Assembly: GCA_035697485.1 (NCBI GenBank)
Contig: DASSCU010000023.1
Location: 1-57,665, forward strand
From: Actinomycetota bacterium
Lineage (GTDB): Bacteria > Actinomycetota > UBA4738 > HRBIN12
Direction: 5' to 3'
Length of the DNA: 57,665 nucleotides
Of this stretch, positions 1-8,303 are shown one piece after another. The notes beneath the pieces were generated by a model that saw nothing but the letters and a program-made list of their open reading frames with translations, was not told the origin of the DNA and searched no databases. How positions within the stretch are numbered: position 1 is the stretch's first letter; the number at the start of each line of letters is the position of its first letter. A program made the position numbers and the translations under genes.

Positions 1-158
1 TTCTGAACCGCGGCGAAGCTCATCGGGTAGGCCTCGGCCAGCCGCGACACCGAGGGCTCGCCCCCGACGGAGCGGCGAAGGATGTCGCGGCGGGTCGCGT
101 CGGCCAGTGCGTGGAACAGGTCGTCCACCGCCTCGTCGGTCAGCTCATCTACAACCAT
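1..158 (-). CDS. ArsR-family transcriptional regulator, C-terminus outside the window
   Basis: Reading leftward from the ATG at 158 gives an acidic start, then LFHALADATRRDILRR and VSRLAEAYPMSFAAVQ. This is the classic N-terminal winged-helix opening of ArsR/SmtB-type repressors: the DATRRDIL helix followed by the recognition helix with (M)SxxAVQ. Only 52 codons lie in the window, so ligand or metal residues and any fused domain cannot be judged. It reads in the same direction as the S9 peptidase upstream of it, with 73 bases between them. A palindrome overlaps its start codon (see the operator entry), suggesting autoregulation. ArsR proteins of this DATRR type often pair with an SRPBCC protein, but that gene would lie outside the window. 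Family call is strong; ligand unknown. Confidence 0.85.
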   Translation of the reverse strand, partial: MVVDELTDEAVDDLFHALADATRRDILRRSVGGEPSVSRLAEAYPMSFAAVQ

Positions 159-167
159 CTGGTTGTA
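150..167. promoter_or_regulatory. 18-bp palindromic operator candidate over the arsR-like start codon
   Basis: TACAACCA-TC-TGGTTGTA has two perfect 8-base arms around a 2-base centre. It spans the ATG of the ArsR-family gene (CAT at 156-158 on the plus strand). A dimeric winged-helix repressor would fit such a site, and its position would block transcription start or elongation of its own gene. The match to ArsR operators of this general shape is from memory; binding is inferred. Confidence 0.55.
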
Positions 168-231
168 CGTTACCAGCCTCGCTGACGACCGTCCAGCGGG
201 GGGGTTCCAGCCTCGCGATGGACGGCGGCCG

Positions 232-2163
232 TTACAACTCGCGGCGGAACAAGCCTACGATCCGCTCGAGTCGATCGCGGCGGCGATCCGGACGGCCGAC
301 CCCCGCCATCCAGTGGCTCTCCTCGGGGTAGCGGACCATGCGCACGGGCAGACCCCTCGCCCTGCGGAGCGCGAACACCAACTCGCTGTTCACGGGGGGA
401 CAGCGGTGGTCCTGTTCGGCCTGGAGCAGCAGGAGCGAACCCCGGAAGCGTGTGATCCGCGCGGAGGGCGAGGCGGCGAGGTAGTCGGCAGCGGCCTCGG
501 GCAGCGGTCCCAAGCCCGTCAGGCCATCGGAGATCGCGGACCCGTAGTCGCCGGCACCGTACTCGGCGATCAGGTCGGCGACGGGGTTCTCCGCGACCAC
601 GGCGCGGACGCGACCCGGGTGGTGACCCGCCATCCAGAGCGCCTCGAAACCGCCGTAGGACAAGCCGAGCACCCCGATCCGATCGCGATCCACGACGCCC
701 TGCTTCGCCAGATCGTCGACCAGACGCAACCATTGACGCGAGTCGGGCACTCCCCAGCGACCGTCCAGGTCCTTCGTGAACGCCTGCCCGTACGAGGTGG
801 ATCCCGACGGGTTCGCCCATACCACGTGCAACCCGGCGCTCGCCAGCGCCATCATCTCCAGCCACGGCACGGGTGCATGCGAGGCGTAGGGACCACCGTG
901 GATCTGCAGCACGGTCGGTCGGCGGCCTCGGCCACCGCGCACCATCCAGGCTTCGATGCGACCCGTGCGCCGGTCGAACCGGCTCACGGTTTCGACCTGC
1001 CTGCGGAAGGGACCGAACCAACGAGCCCCCTCGCGGGTCAGTCGCCGTGGCTCGCTCCCGGGACGGAGCTCGTAGAGATCGGCGGGCTCGGGACCGATGT
1101 TCGCGAGCGCGACGACGCGGTCGCCGCCCGACTGGACATCGACGGCCACGACGTCGCCGTCGACCAGCCGCTCGGTGGTGCCGTCGAGCCCGAACCGGGT
1201 CGGATGGGCGCGTCCGTGGTCGGCGACGGATGCCAACAGGTGGCTGTCGTCGGACCAGCGCAGCAACGGCTGCACGTCGGGGATCAGATCGCCGTAACTC
1301 GTCGGCAACACCGGGCGGTCGAGGTCGGCGGCGAGGCGGTCGGGAGCCTTCCGGCGCGGGCGCTGCACGTACAGGTGCGGCTCCCGCCAGAAGGCGTTGT
1401 CGGGCTCCACGCCGATCATGGCCAGCGCACCACGGGGGGACCATGCGGCCGCCCAGACGCTGCCGCCCAATGCTCCCGCCTCGCGTGGCCGCCCGCCCAC
1501 GGTCCTGATCGTGTACGCGCGGTAGGCCTCCTCGGAGAAATCCGGACGAAGGTCTGCCAGGAACCCGATCCGGTCGTCGCGCAGCCAGCGGGGCTGGGTG
1601 ACGTCGACGTCGACGGGCGTCACGCGACCGGGCTTCCCGCGGCCGCTCGCGTTGACCACCCATACGGCGTTGCGCTGGTCGCGGATCCCCACGCCGTCGA
1701 CCCGCCACACGAGCGAGTCGATCGCGAGCGCGGTCGGGTCGTCGGGTTTCCCGACGGAGAACCGCCGCTCACCGGAGGGTCCGAGCAGCAGCACCCTGCG
1801 GCCGTCGGGCGACCACTCGGCAGCACCAACCCCGCCCGCGATCACCGGCAGCATGCGCGCCTCGCCGCCGGACAGGCGCATCACGAACGCCTGCGCCTCC
1901 TTCTCATGACGATCGGAGATGAAGAGCACGCTCTCCCCGTCGGGCGAGATCCGTGGCGAGCCGTCCGCCGCCGTACCCATCGTCAAGCGCTCCGCGCGTC
2001 CACCGGCCGCGGGAAGACGCCAGAGGGTCGAGCGATAGGCGTTGCCCACGATCGACTGCACGGCGAACACCACCGTCTCGCCGTCGGGGGACAGGGAGAA
2101 GCCGGTGACCTTCCGCTCGTGCCGAAGGTCGCCGGGCGTGAACGGTCGCGGCGAGGTCGCCAT
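232..2163 (-). CDS. S9 family prolyl oligopeptidase/acylaminoacyl peptidase-like protein
   Basis: A 643-residue protein with an N-terminal beta-propeller built of TolB/WD-like blades (repeated SPDG motifs, e.g. GFSLSPDGETVVF near the start and SPDGESVLFISD) and a C-terminal alpha/beta hydrolase. The catalytic triad is readable: Ser502 in GLSYGG, Asp585 in EQDHRCPP and His617 in EESHWMAG. It should cleave short peptides or acyl-peptides in the cytoplasm, since no signal peptide is seen. Length is normal for the family. It follows the winged-helix gene by 36 bases on the same strand and is probably co-transcribed. No Shine-Dalgarno is obvious before the ATG. Exact substrate cannot be told. Confidence 0.93.
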   Translation of the reverse strand: MATSPRPFTPGDLRHERKVTGFSLSPDGETVVFAVQSIVGNAYRSTLWRLPAAGGRAERLTMGTAADGSPRISPDGESVLFISDRHEKEAQAFVMRLSGGEARMLPVIAGGVGAAEWSPDGRRVLLLGPSGERRFSVGKPDDPTALAIDSLVWRVDGVGIRDQRNAVWVVNASGRGKPGRVTPVDVDVTQPRWLRDDRIGFLADLRPDFSEEAYRAYTIRTVGGRPREAGALGGSVWAAAWSPRGALAMIGVEPDNAFWREPHLYVQRPRRKAPDRLAADLDRPVLPTSYGDLIPDVQPLLRWSDDSHLLASVADHGRAHPTRFGLDGTTERLVDGDVVAVDVQSGGDRVVALANIGPEPADLYELRPGSEPRRLTREGARWFGPFRRQVETVSRFDRRTGRIEAWMVRGGRGRRPTVLQIHGGPYASHAPVPWLEMMALASAGLHVVWANPSGSTSYGQAFTKDLDGRWGVPDSRQWLRLVDDLAKQGVVDRDRIGVLGLSYGGFEALWMAGHHPGRVRAVVAENPVADLIAEYGAGDYGSAISDGLTGLGPLPEAAADYLAASPSARITRFRGSLLLLQAEQDHRCPPVNSELVFALRRARGLPVRMVRYPEESHWMAGVGRPDRRRDRLERIVGLFRREL

Positions 2164-2199
2164 CCGGACAGTGGACCACGGCGACGGAGACGGCGCGAC

Positions 2200-3228
2200 C
2201 TACTCGTCCCAGGTGACCACGATCGGCTCGAGCCCGGGCAGAGGCAGGGACACCGCTTCCGCCTCGACCGCAGCCCTCGCAGAGCGAGACAGACGACGCC
2301 AGGTCTGGATCGTCACCCGCTCGTGGGCACGCCGCCATGCCCCGACGACCTCGCCCTCGACGAGGAGGGCGCCGGGCCACACGCGCGGGGTCCAGAGCTC
2401 ACGGCGTCGATCGGGGTTCGGGACCAGGAGTTCGCGCTCGGCTCCCTGCAGGAGGAAGTAGGCGTCCCCACTCGGCAGGAGTCGTGCGGGCGCCGCGGGA
2501 TTCGGAGCGTCGCGGAACATCGGCTCGTCGCGGGTGAGGATCCAGGCGTCGCCGATCGATGTTCGCACGGGGGTCAGCGACCGGCGCAGCGCGTCGAACG
2601 CCGCGACGCCTTCCCTCGCGGCGATCCCCGCCCACTCGGCGAACGCGGCCGGCGTCGTGGGACCGAAGACGTGCAGGTGCCGGCGCGCGAGCTCGAGGCG
2701 CGCGTTGCGAGGATCGACCTCGGGCGCCGGCACGGTCCGGACGATCGGCTGTCGCGCGCCGTCCCACCGGATCACGACCGTGCCGGTCGGGGCGGCGTAC
2801 CTCAGCGCGTTCGGCTGGACGCCGAGCGCCCGCCCGGCCTCGCCGTACGTCATGCTCGACCCGTCGAGGAGGGCGTGTAGGCGGGCGGCCAGGTCCTCCG
2901 CCCTCCGCCGGGGGCCGGCGCCGTCCGGCAGCCTGCCGAGCGAGAAGATCGCGAGGTCGCGCGCGGCCACCACGTAGGCGCTGTACCGGGGCCCCCAGAG
3001 CTGGACGAGCGTCGGATCTTCCCACGTGGTCGAGCGAGTCCCGGCGACGCGGGCGTGGATCGAGAGGAGCGCAGCTCGGGGCATGCTGTCCTGAAGGCCC
3101 GCCCACGCCGCGCGCCGGAGCGAACGCCCTCCGCGTGGGAGCCGCTCGTCGAGCGCGCCGACGCCCCGCCGGAACGCGAGGATCTGCCTCCGCGTCAGGG
3201 AGAGCGGCGATCTCATCGCGCACATCAT
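2200..3228 (-). CDS. Winged-helix DNA-binding domain protein (HTH_42/YcaQ-type relative)
   Basis: A 342-residue protein starting LSLTRRQILAFRR, with W-rich central segments (LVQLWGPRYSAYVVAARDLAIFSLGRLP split over two helices), FGPTTPAAFAEWAGI, and a C-terminal part that presents WTPRVWPGALLVEGEVVGAW. This order is typical of the large winged-helix family related to crosslink-repair glycosylase YcaQ. The Gln-x-Asp motif seen in the paralogue at 5223 is not evident here, so glycosylase activity should not be assumed. Two in-frame ATGs occur within five codons (3228, 3216). It follows the frameshifted gene by three bases, so the two were probably one transcription unit. Family call good, function unknown. 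Confidence 0.8.
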   Translation of the reverse strand: MMCAMRSPLSLTRRQILAFRRGVGALDERLPRGGRSLRRAAWAGLQDSMPRAALLSIHARVAGTRSTTWEDPTLVQLWGPRYSAYVVAARDLAIFSLGRLPDGAGPRRRAEDLAARLHALLDGSSMTYGEAGRALGVQPNALRYAAPTGTVVIRWDGARQPIVRTVPAPEVDPRNARLELARRHLHVFGPTTPAAFAEWAGIAAREGVAAFDALRRSLTPVRTSIGDAWILTRDEPMFRDAPNPAAPARLLPSGDAYFLLQGAERELLVPNPDRRRELWTPRVWPGALLVEGEVVGAWRRAHERVTIQTWRRLSRSARAAVEAEAVSLPLPGLEPIVVTWDE

Positions 3229-3231
3229 GGG

Positions 3232-4402
3232 TCACCCGGGGACCGTTCCCTCGTGTTCTCCGCTGCCGTGCCAGAGCTCGACGTGGTTCGCGTGCGCCGG
3301 CAGGTACGCCCCCTCGCTGTCATGCGCGTCATAGAAGTCGGTGTCGATGTGGTGCGCCTGCACGGCTCCGGGCAGCATGATGGTGCTCCGGACGCCGGGG
3401 AACTTCCCGAACTTCTCGTACATGTACCGGGCCACCTCGGCCATGCAGTCCACGAACTCCTCGCTGTAGGGAGTGACGGTCCCTTTCACACGACGGCTCT
3501 CTCGCCATGGGCCCGGGCCATCGGGATCGTAGGCACCGTTCGGGCCGAACTTCCGCTCGACGAACGCCTCCACGGCGGCGCGCATGTCGGGGAAGTAGGG
3601 CGGACAGAGGGCTTCGTCGACGCCGTCCAGCCCGACCGGGTTGGGGGTGAGCCAACGTTCGTCTTCGACGGAGCGGAACCCCAATCCATCGACCCCGTCG
3701 CCCGCGTCGGCACCCAGCACGCTCAGACCGTCCACGCCGTTGAAGTAGAGCCCACCGAGACCGAGTGCTTGCAGGACGAGGACGATGTTGTGACCCATGA
3801 ACGCGAGCTCCAGACACACGCTCTCGTTGATGTCGGCCAAGAGCTCTGCGAGCGGGAGCTGCTTCTCCCTGTCGAGCAGACCGGACCGGATGAAGGGCTC
3901 GAGGTCGCCCGCCGGCCGACCGGTTTCGTGATCCACGACCACCACGCCATGCCGGATCATGAGGGCGAGGAACCCGAGGCATTCCTCGCTGGCATCGCCC
4001 ACGGGCATGAAGAGGGTCGAGCCCGGTCTGTTCACCCACCAAAGGTTCGGTGGGAGGACGTGGGGCGCAGCGGACGGCAGGTCGAGGCGCCCATCCCGGA
4101 TGCGAGTCGTGTGATCACGGCACACCGCCAGGACCTGCTCCAGGCCGTCGGCTTCCCGGTTCAGCAGGCGTCCGCGGGCCGAAGGGAACGCCGAAGCTCC
4201 ACCCGGAAACACCGGTGGCCGCTGCGACGAGGATCGACCGTTCGAGCTCGGAGAGCGGCTTCGCCTCTCGATCGGAGCGGAATGCCAAGGGCCCCGAGGG
4301 GATCTCCATCCCCATCCCGAAACGCCTCGCGCGGCGCCCGAACACGGCGCTCATCAGTGGGAACTCGAGGAGCGCCTCGAGTCGACCCTGCCGATCCGTC
4401 AC
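3232..4402 (-). pseudogene. Conserved hypothetical gene broken by a frameshift (and probably an internal deletion)
   Basis: Two reading frames together give one protein. The upstream part starts at GTG 4402 behind a strong GGAGG (7-base spacing) and reads LLEFPLMSAVFGRRARRFG, then PLSELERSILVAAATG and WSFGVPFGPRTPAEPG. The downstream part, in another frame from about 4190, reads LEQVLAVCRDHTTRI, NRPGSTLFMPVGDASEECL and the C-terminus to 3232. From memory, intact relatives carry about 40 more residues between these halves, so the break may combine a frameshift with a small deletion. Both halves look well conserved, so the damage is recent or a sequencing/assembly error. The function of the family is unknown to me. 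It heads the minus-strand operon with the winged-helix and S9 genes. Confidence 0.6.
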
Positions 4403-4456
4403 CTCATCACCTCCGTCCGGGAACACCACGAAGCCGCGTCGAGACATGGGAGAGTG

Positions 4457-4470
4457 CAGGTTCGAACCTG
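4457..4470. promoter_or_regulatory. 14-bp perfect palindrome in a divergent intergenic region
   Basis: CAGGTTCGAACCTG sits in the 109-base gap between the divergent frameshifted gene (start 4402) and the pterin dehydratase fusion (start 4512). A short hairpin (CCCCG-tcaag-CGGGG) follows at about 4477-4491. A symmetric site midway between divergent starts suggests a shared operator. No regulator in the window is tied to it. Confidence 0.35.
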
Positions 4471-4511
4471 AAGACGGCCCCGTCAAGCGGGGTCATCCGC
4501 GAGGAGGGCGC

Positions 4512-5150
4512 GTGGGCGAGACGGTGACACCGCGGCGGTTCCACGAGATCGGCTGGAGGGTCGTGAGGGACGACGCGTGCGCGCACTTCCGCACCGGGTC
4601 GTTCGCGGCGGGCGTGGCGCTCGTGGACGCGATCGGCGAGCTGGCCGACACCGCGAACCATCACCCCGACGTCGACCTGCGGCCGGACGGTGTGACGGTG
4701 CGTCTGAGGACGCACAGCACCGGTGGGCTGAGCGAGCGCGACGTCGAACTCGCCCGCCAGATCTCAGGGGTGGCGCGAGAGCAGGGCGCCCCCGTCGATC
4801 TGACCGAACTGCAGATCGTCCAGGTCGCGATCGACGCGCTCGTCATCCCCGACGTGTTGCCGTTCTGGCGCGCCGTGCTCGGCTACCGGCAGGTGGGCGA
4901 CGCGGGCCTGATCGACCCTCACTTCCAGGGTCCGCCGTTCTGGTTCCAGCAGATGGACGCGCCGCGCCCACAGCGCAACCGGATCCACATCGACGTCTAT
5001 GTGCCGCACGACCAGGCGGAGGCGCGCGTCGAAGCGGCGATCGCCGCCGGTGGCCACCTGGTCAGCGACGAGAACGCGCCGGAGTGGTGGACCCTGGCCG
5101 ACCCCGAGGGCAACGAGGTCGACGTCGCCCCGTGGCCCGACCGCGACTGA
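4512..5150 (+). CDS. Pterin-4a-carbinolamine dehydratase-like domain fused to a VOC (glyoxalase-like) domain
   Basis: The first ~95 residues follow the 4a-hydroxytetrahydrobiopterin dehydratase pattern: RFHEIGWRV, then TANHHPDVDL with the paired active-site histidines, and VTVRLRTHSTGGLSERD. After a short linker, LQIVQVAIDALVIPDVLPFW opens a VOC domain that runs through NRIHIDVYVPHDQ and WWTLADPEGNEVDVAPW, the usual metal-binding and closing strands of glyoxalase-like proteins. The start chosen is GTG 4512 behind GAGGAGG; GTG 4524 is an alternative. 212 residues. Such fusions are seen in actinobacteria. The dehydratase half would recycle pterin cofactor; the role of the VOC half is unclear. 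It is transcribed away from the frameshifted gene. Confidence 0.85.
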   Translation: MGETVTPRRFHEIGWRVVRDDACAHFRTGSFAAGVALVDAIGELADTANHHPDVDLRPDGVTVRLRTHSTGGLSERDVELARQISGVAREQGAPVDLTELQIVQVAIDALVIPDVLPFWRAVLGYRQVGDAGLIDPHFQGPPFWFQQMDAPRPQRNRIHIDVYVPHDQAEARVEAAIAAGGHLVSDENAPEWWTLADPEGNEVDVAPWPDRD

Positions 5151-5187
5151 TCGCGAGCCGGGAACTCCGGTGTGGTGGTCGAGCCCC

Positions 5188-5216
5188 ATGACGCCGTCGA
5201 AGTCAACGCATAGTCT
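5188..5216 (+). promoter_or_regulatory. Leaderless-type promoter of the YcaQ-like gene
   Basis: ATGACG (5188-5193) and TAGTCT (5211-5216) are spaced by 17 bases. The -10-like hexamer ends six bases before GTG 5223, so transcription would begin at or next to the start codon. No Shine-Dalgarno precedes this GTG, which supports a leaderless mRNA. Confidence 0.5.
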
Positions 5217-5222
5217 CGCGTC

Positions 5223-6377
5223 GTGACCACCGTCCACCGGCTCTCCCGGGCCGACGCGCGCCGGATCGCCGTGCGCGCCCAGCTGCTCGACGCCGAGCGA
5301 CCGACCGGGCTGCTCGAGCTGGTGCGCCACCTGAGCATGCTCCAGCTCGATCCGATCGCAGCGGTCGCCCCGAGCGCCGACCTCGTCGCGTGGAGCCGCC
5401 TGGGGTCGGCGTACTTCCCTTCGGAGCTGCGCGGGCGCCTCGAGGACCGATCGCTCCTCGAGCTGAATGCGATCGTCCGGCCAGCGGAGGACCTCGCGCT
5501 CTACCGTGCCGACATGGCGGACTGGCCCGGGCGTGGCGAGCTCCGCGACTGGCAGGCGGGTCGACGGGACTGGGTCGAGGCCAACGACGCCTGCCGGCGG
5601 GACATCCTTGCGACGCTGGGGCGTTCGGGCCCGCTGACGATGCGTGAGCTGCCCGACACCATCGCGAAGCCCTGGGCGTCGACCGGGTGGACCAACGACC
5701 GCAACGTCGAGAGACTGCTCGACTTCCTGGTGCAGCGCGGTGAGGTCGCGGTCGCCGGCCGCGAGGGACGGGAACGGCTGTGGGATCTGGCGTCGCGGGT
5801 CTACCCCGACGACCCCGTCGTCCCCGCAGAAGTAGCGCAGGGCATCCGTGACGAGCGGCGGCTTCGCGCCCTCGGCATCGCCCGGGCTCGCGCGCCGAAA
5901 AGCCCGGTGGAGCCGTACGACGTGGGTGAGGCGGGTGAGCCCGCCGTCGTCGAAGGAGTCAAGGGAGAGTGGCGCGTCGACCCCTCGCTGCTGGGTCGTC
6001 GGTTCTCCGGGCGCACCGCGCTGCTGTCGCCGTTCGACCGGCTGGTGCACGACCGCAAGCGCTTAGCCGAGCTGTTCGACTTCGACTTCCAGCTCGAGAT
6101 GTACAAGCCGGCGCCGAAGCGCCGGTGGGGGTACTACGCGCTGCCTGTGCTGCACCGAGATCGACTGATCGGGAAGGTCGACGCCACCGCGGACCGCAAA
6201 GTGGGGGTGCTCAGGGTCGATGCGATCCACGAGGACGAGCCGTTCAGCAAGGCCGCGGCGGCGGCGGTGCGCCGCGAGGTGAACGACCTCGCCCGCTGGC
6301 TCGAGATCGACCTGGTGCTGCCGGGCTCACGCTCGATCGAGCCCGCGGAAAGCCTTGTTTCGACCCTCCGAGCGTGA
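5223..6377 (+). CDS. YcaQ-like winged-helix protein (putative interstrand-crosslink DNA glycosylase family)
   Basis: A 384-residue winged-helix protein. LSMLQLDPIAAVAPSADLV carries the Gln-x-Asp motif regarded as catalytic in YcaQ/AlkX glycosylases, which unhook alkylated bases and crosslinks. The central helix-turn-helix (ILATLGRSGPLTMRELPD) and the C-terminal SPFDRLVHDRKR, FDFDFQLEMYKPAPKRRWG and YYALPVLHRDRLIGKVD segments are hallmark strings of the family. Starts at GTG 5223, which has a -10-like TAGTCT right before it and no ribosome-binding site. It is more canonical than the paralogue at 2200. Likely cytoplasmic DNA repair; activity is inferred from family. Confidence 0.87.
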   Translation: MTTVHRLSRADARRIAVRAQLLDAERPTGLLELVRHLSMLQLDPIAAVAPSADLVAWSRLGSAYFPSELRGRLEDRSLLELNAIVRPAEDLALYRADMADWPGRGELRDWQAGRRDWVEANDACRRDILATLGRSGPLTMRELPDTIAKPWASTGWTNDRNVERLLDFLVQRGEVAVAGREGRERLWDLASRVYPDDPVVPAEVAQGIRDERRLRALGIARARAPKSPVEPYDVGEAGEPAVVEGVKGEWRVDPSLLGRRFSGRTALLSPFDRLVHDRKRLAELFDFDFQLEMYKPAPKRRWGYYALPVLHRDRLIGKVDATADRKVGVLRVDAIHEDEPFSKAAAAAVRREVNDLARWLEIDLVLPGSRSIEPAESLVSTLRA

Positions 6378-6385
6378 AGCAGCAG

Positions 6386-6391
6386 TAGGCT
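6386..6391 (+). promoter_or_regulatory. -10 element of a leaderless promoter for the cyclase gene
   Basis: TAGGCT ends seven bases before GTG 6399, the same arrangement as TAGTCT before GTG 5223. No Shine-Dalgarno is seen and no good -35 hexamer could be picked. Confidence 0.4.
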
Positions 6392-6398
6392 CCTTCGG

Positions 6399-7595
6399 GT
6401 GACCTGGTATCGGCGCGACGACGCCGCCGAGCGAGCGGGGGTCGACGCCGACTACGTCGATCGCCTGGTCGAACTCGGCATCCTCGCCCCCGCGGAGCCG
6501 GATCGCTTCTCGCCCGGCGACGTGCGCCGCGTGCTGATGGCTCGGTCCCTCGAGGACGCCGGGATCCCGCTCGAGGGCGTGGCCGCCGCGATCGAGCAAG
6601 GCGCCCTGACGCTCGACTTCATGGACGCGACCGCGTACGAGCGGTTCGCGACCCTCTCCGGGGAGTCGTTCCGACAGGTCAGCGACCGAACCGGGATCCC
6701 GCTCGAGCTGCTCATGTGCATCCGAGAGGCGATGGGCATGGAGCAGCCGTCGCCCGACGATCGTCTCCGCGAGGACGAGATGGCGATCGTGCCGTTCATC
6801 GAGCTCCAGGTGTCCGAAGGGTTCCGACATTCAGCGATCGAGCGACTGCTCCGGGTCGACGGCGACAGCACCCGCCGGATCGCCGAGCAGGAGGCGGCGT
6901 GGTGGAACGCCGAGGTGATTGCGCCGGCTATCGCCGCGGGAAAGGGCCCGGACGAGATCGCCAACGCCGAGTTCGCCGACCGCAGCGCGCCGCTCGCGGA
7001 GAAGGCCGTCGTCGCCATGTATCGCATGCACCAGGCGCGCGCCTGGACGGCCAACATCATCGAGGGCTTCGAGGCGATGATGGAGGCGGCGGGCATCCAC
7101 AGCCGCCTCGAGCGCTTGCCGGCGATCTGTTTCCTCGACATCACGGGGTACACGAGACTGACGCAGGAACACGGCGACGATGCGGCCGCGGACCTGGCCT
7201 CGACCGTCGCCCGACTGGTGCAGCGCAGCTCCGTGCAGCACCGCGGCAAGCCGATCAAGTGGCTCGGCGACGGGGTGATGTTCTACTTCGGCGAGCCCCG
7301 CTTGGGCGTCCGCAGTGCACTCGAGATGGTCGACGAGTTGGCTGCGGCCGGGCTTCCGCCCGCGCACGTCGGTCTGCACGCGGGTCCGGTCCTCTTCCAA
7401 GAGGGCGACTACTTCGGCCAGACCGTCAATCTCTCCGCGCGCATCGCCGACTACGCGCGACCCGGCGAGGTATTGATCAGCAAGGCGGTCGCCGACGCCT
7501 CACAGGACGAAGGCCTCGCGTTCGGCGACATCGGCTCGGTTGAGCTCAAGGGTGTCGCTGGACCGGTGCACCTGCTCCGTGCACTCCTCGCCTGA
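6399..7595 (+). CDS. Class III adenylate/guanylate cyclase with an N-terminal MerR-like helix-turn-helix domain
   Basis: 398 residues. The first ~75 residues (AAERAGVDADYVDRLVELGIL, here split as AAERAGVDADY and VDRLVELGIL, then RFSPGDVRRVLMARSLEDAG) resemble a MerR-type winged helix used to read an input. A helical middle (residues ~80-235) follows. The C-terminal cyclase has both metal aspartates, Asp247 in FLDITGYTRL and Asp291 in WLGDGVMFYF, plus the QTVNLSARI segment with the transition-state Asn and Arg. It should make cAMP or cGMP in the cytoplasm; no membrane helix is present. The promoter appears leaderless. Whether the HTH still binds DNA is unknown; it may act as a protein or ligand module. 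Confidence 0.88.
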   Translation: MTWYRRDDAAERAGVDADYVDRLVELGILAPAEPDRFSPGDVRRVLMARSLEDAGIPLEGVAAAIEQGALTLDFMDATAYERFATLSGESFRQVSDRTGIPLELLMCIREAMGMEQPSPDDRLREDEMAIVPFIELQVSEGFRHSAIERLLRVDGDSTRRIAEQEAAWWNAEVIAPAIAAGKGPDEIANAEFADRSAPLAEKAVVAMYRMHQARAWTANIIEGFEAMMEAAGIHSRLERLPAICFLDITGYTRLTQEHGDDAAADLASTVARLVQRSSVQHRGKPIKWLGDGVMFYFGEPRLGVRSALEMVDELAAAGLPPAHVGLHAGPVLFQEGDYFGQTVNLSARIADYARPGEVLISKAVADASQDEGLAFGDIGSVELKGVAGPVHLLRALLA

Positions 7596-7715
7596 CCCGG
7601 TACGCCTCCCAATAGCCGCGGCCCGGCCAGCCCTGTCGGTCCGGGACGTCCTCCTCTGGTCGGGGGGTGCGTTCCTTGGCTTGATGGCGGAGGAAGGACC
7701 CCGAGGGAGGTGCAC

Positions 7716-8240
7716 ATGCAGAACAACATCTTCTTCGTGAGCGTGTGGGTGGTGTGCGGGATCGCGACGATCGTCGCGGGCCTGCTGGCGACCCGGAGCA
7801 GGCGATGGATGTACGTCGGACGGGGCGCAGTGGGCGTGCTCTTCCTGATCGGCGGCGCGCTCCTCCATGCGATCAACATCGCGACCGACGGCGACTACGC
7901 GAACTTCGCGGACCCCGCGCACTTCGGCTCGGTGACCGACGCATGGCGTGCCTTCGTTCCCCCGAACCAGGATCTGCTCATCGGCCTGCTGGCCGTGTTC
8001 GAGGCGACCGTCGGCGTGTTGATCCTGAGCGGCGGACGCAGAACGCAGCTCGGCTACGCGGGCGTGATCGCCTTCTACGTCGCGCTGTGGATGTTCGGCT
8101 GGTTCGAGACCGTCTGGGTGATCCTGATGCTTCCACCGATGGTGTTGCTGCTCCGAGCGGAGCGCCGCGCCGCAGCGCCGCCCGCGTCGGAACCGCCCGC
8201 CGGCGTCGACGAGAAGCCGCTGGCGAACGTCGGCTCCTAG
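7716..8240 (+). CDS. Small multi-spanning membrane protein of unknown function
   Basis: 174 residues with four to five hydrophobic segments: VWVVCGIATIVAGLLA near the N-terminus, AVGVLFLIGGALLHAI, LLIGLLAVFEATVGVLIL, and a long YVALWMFGWFETVWVILML region that could be two helices. The tail is charged and Pro/Ala-rich and probably cytoplasmic. ATG 7716 is chosen because GGGAGG lies five bases upstream; GTG 7710 is in frame but overlaps the ribosome-binding site. I do not recognise a named family. The gene stands 120 bases after the cyclase, on the same strand. Confidence 0.75.
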   Translation: MQNNIFFVSVWVVCGIATIVAGLLATRSRRWMYVGRGAVGVLFLIGGALLHAINIATDGDYANFADPAHFGSVTDAWRAFVPPNQDLLIGLLAVFEATVGVLILSGGRRTQLGYAGVIAFYVALWMFGWFETVWVILMLPPMVLLLRAERRAAAPPASEPPAGVDEKPLANVGS

Positions 8241-8303
8241 CCACCGCCGGGATGCCCCCCCGAACGGCTCAAGAGCCCAAGATCGGCGTCGTGTCGCCCC
8301 GAA

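Noticed and set aside
82-2880. A 932-codon open frame on the plus strand
   Set aside because: It lies opposite the S9 peptidase and winged-helix genes, whose motifs (GLSYGG, SPDG blades) are unmistakable; the plus-strand translation is rich in Arg/His/Pro with no domain.
4457-4470. T-arm-like GGTTCGAACC suggesting a tRNA
   Set aside because: The T-loop-like string is a self-palindrome and no acceptor, D or anticodon arms surround it.
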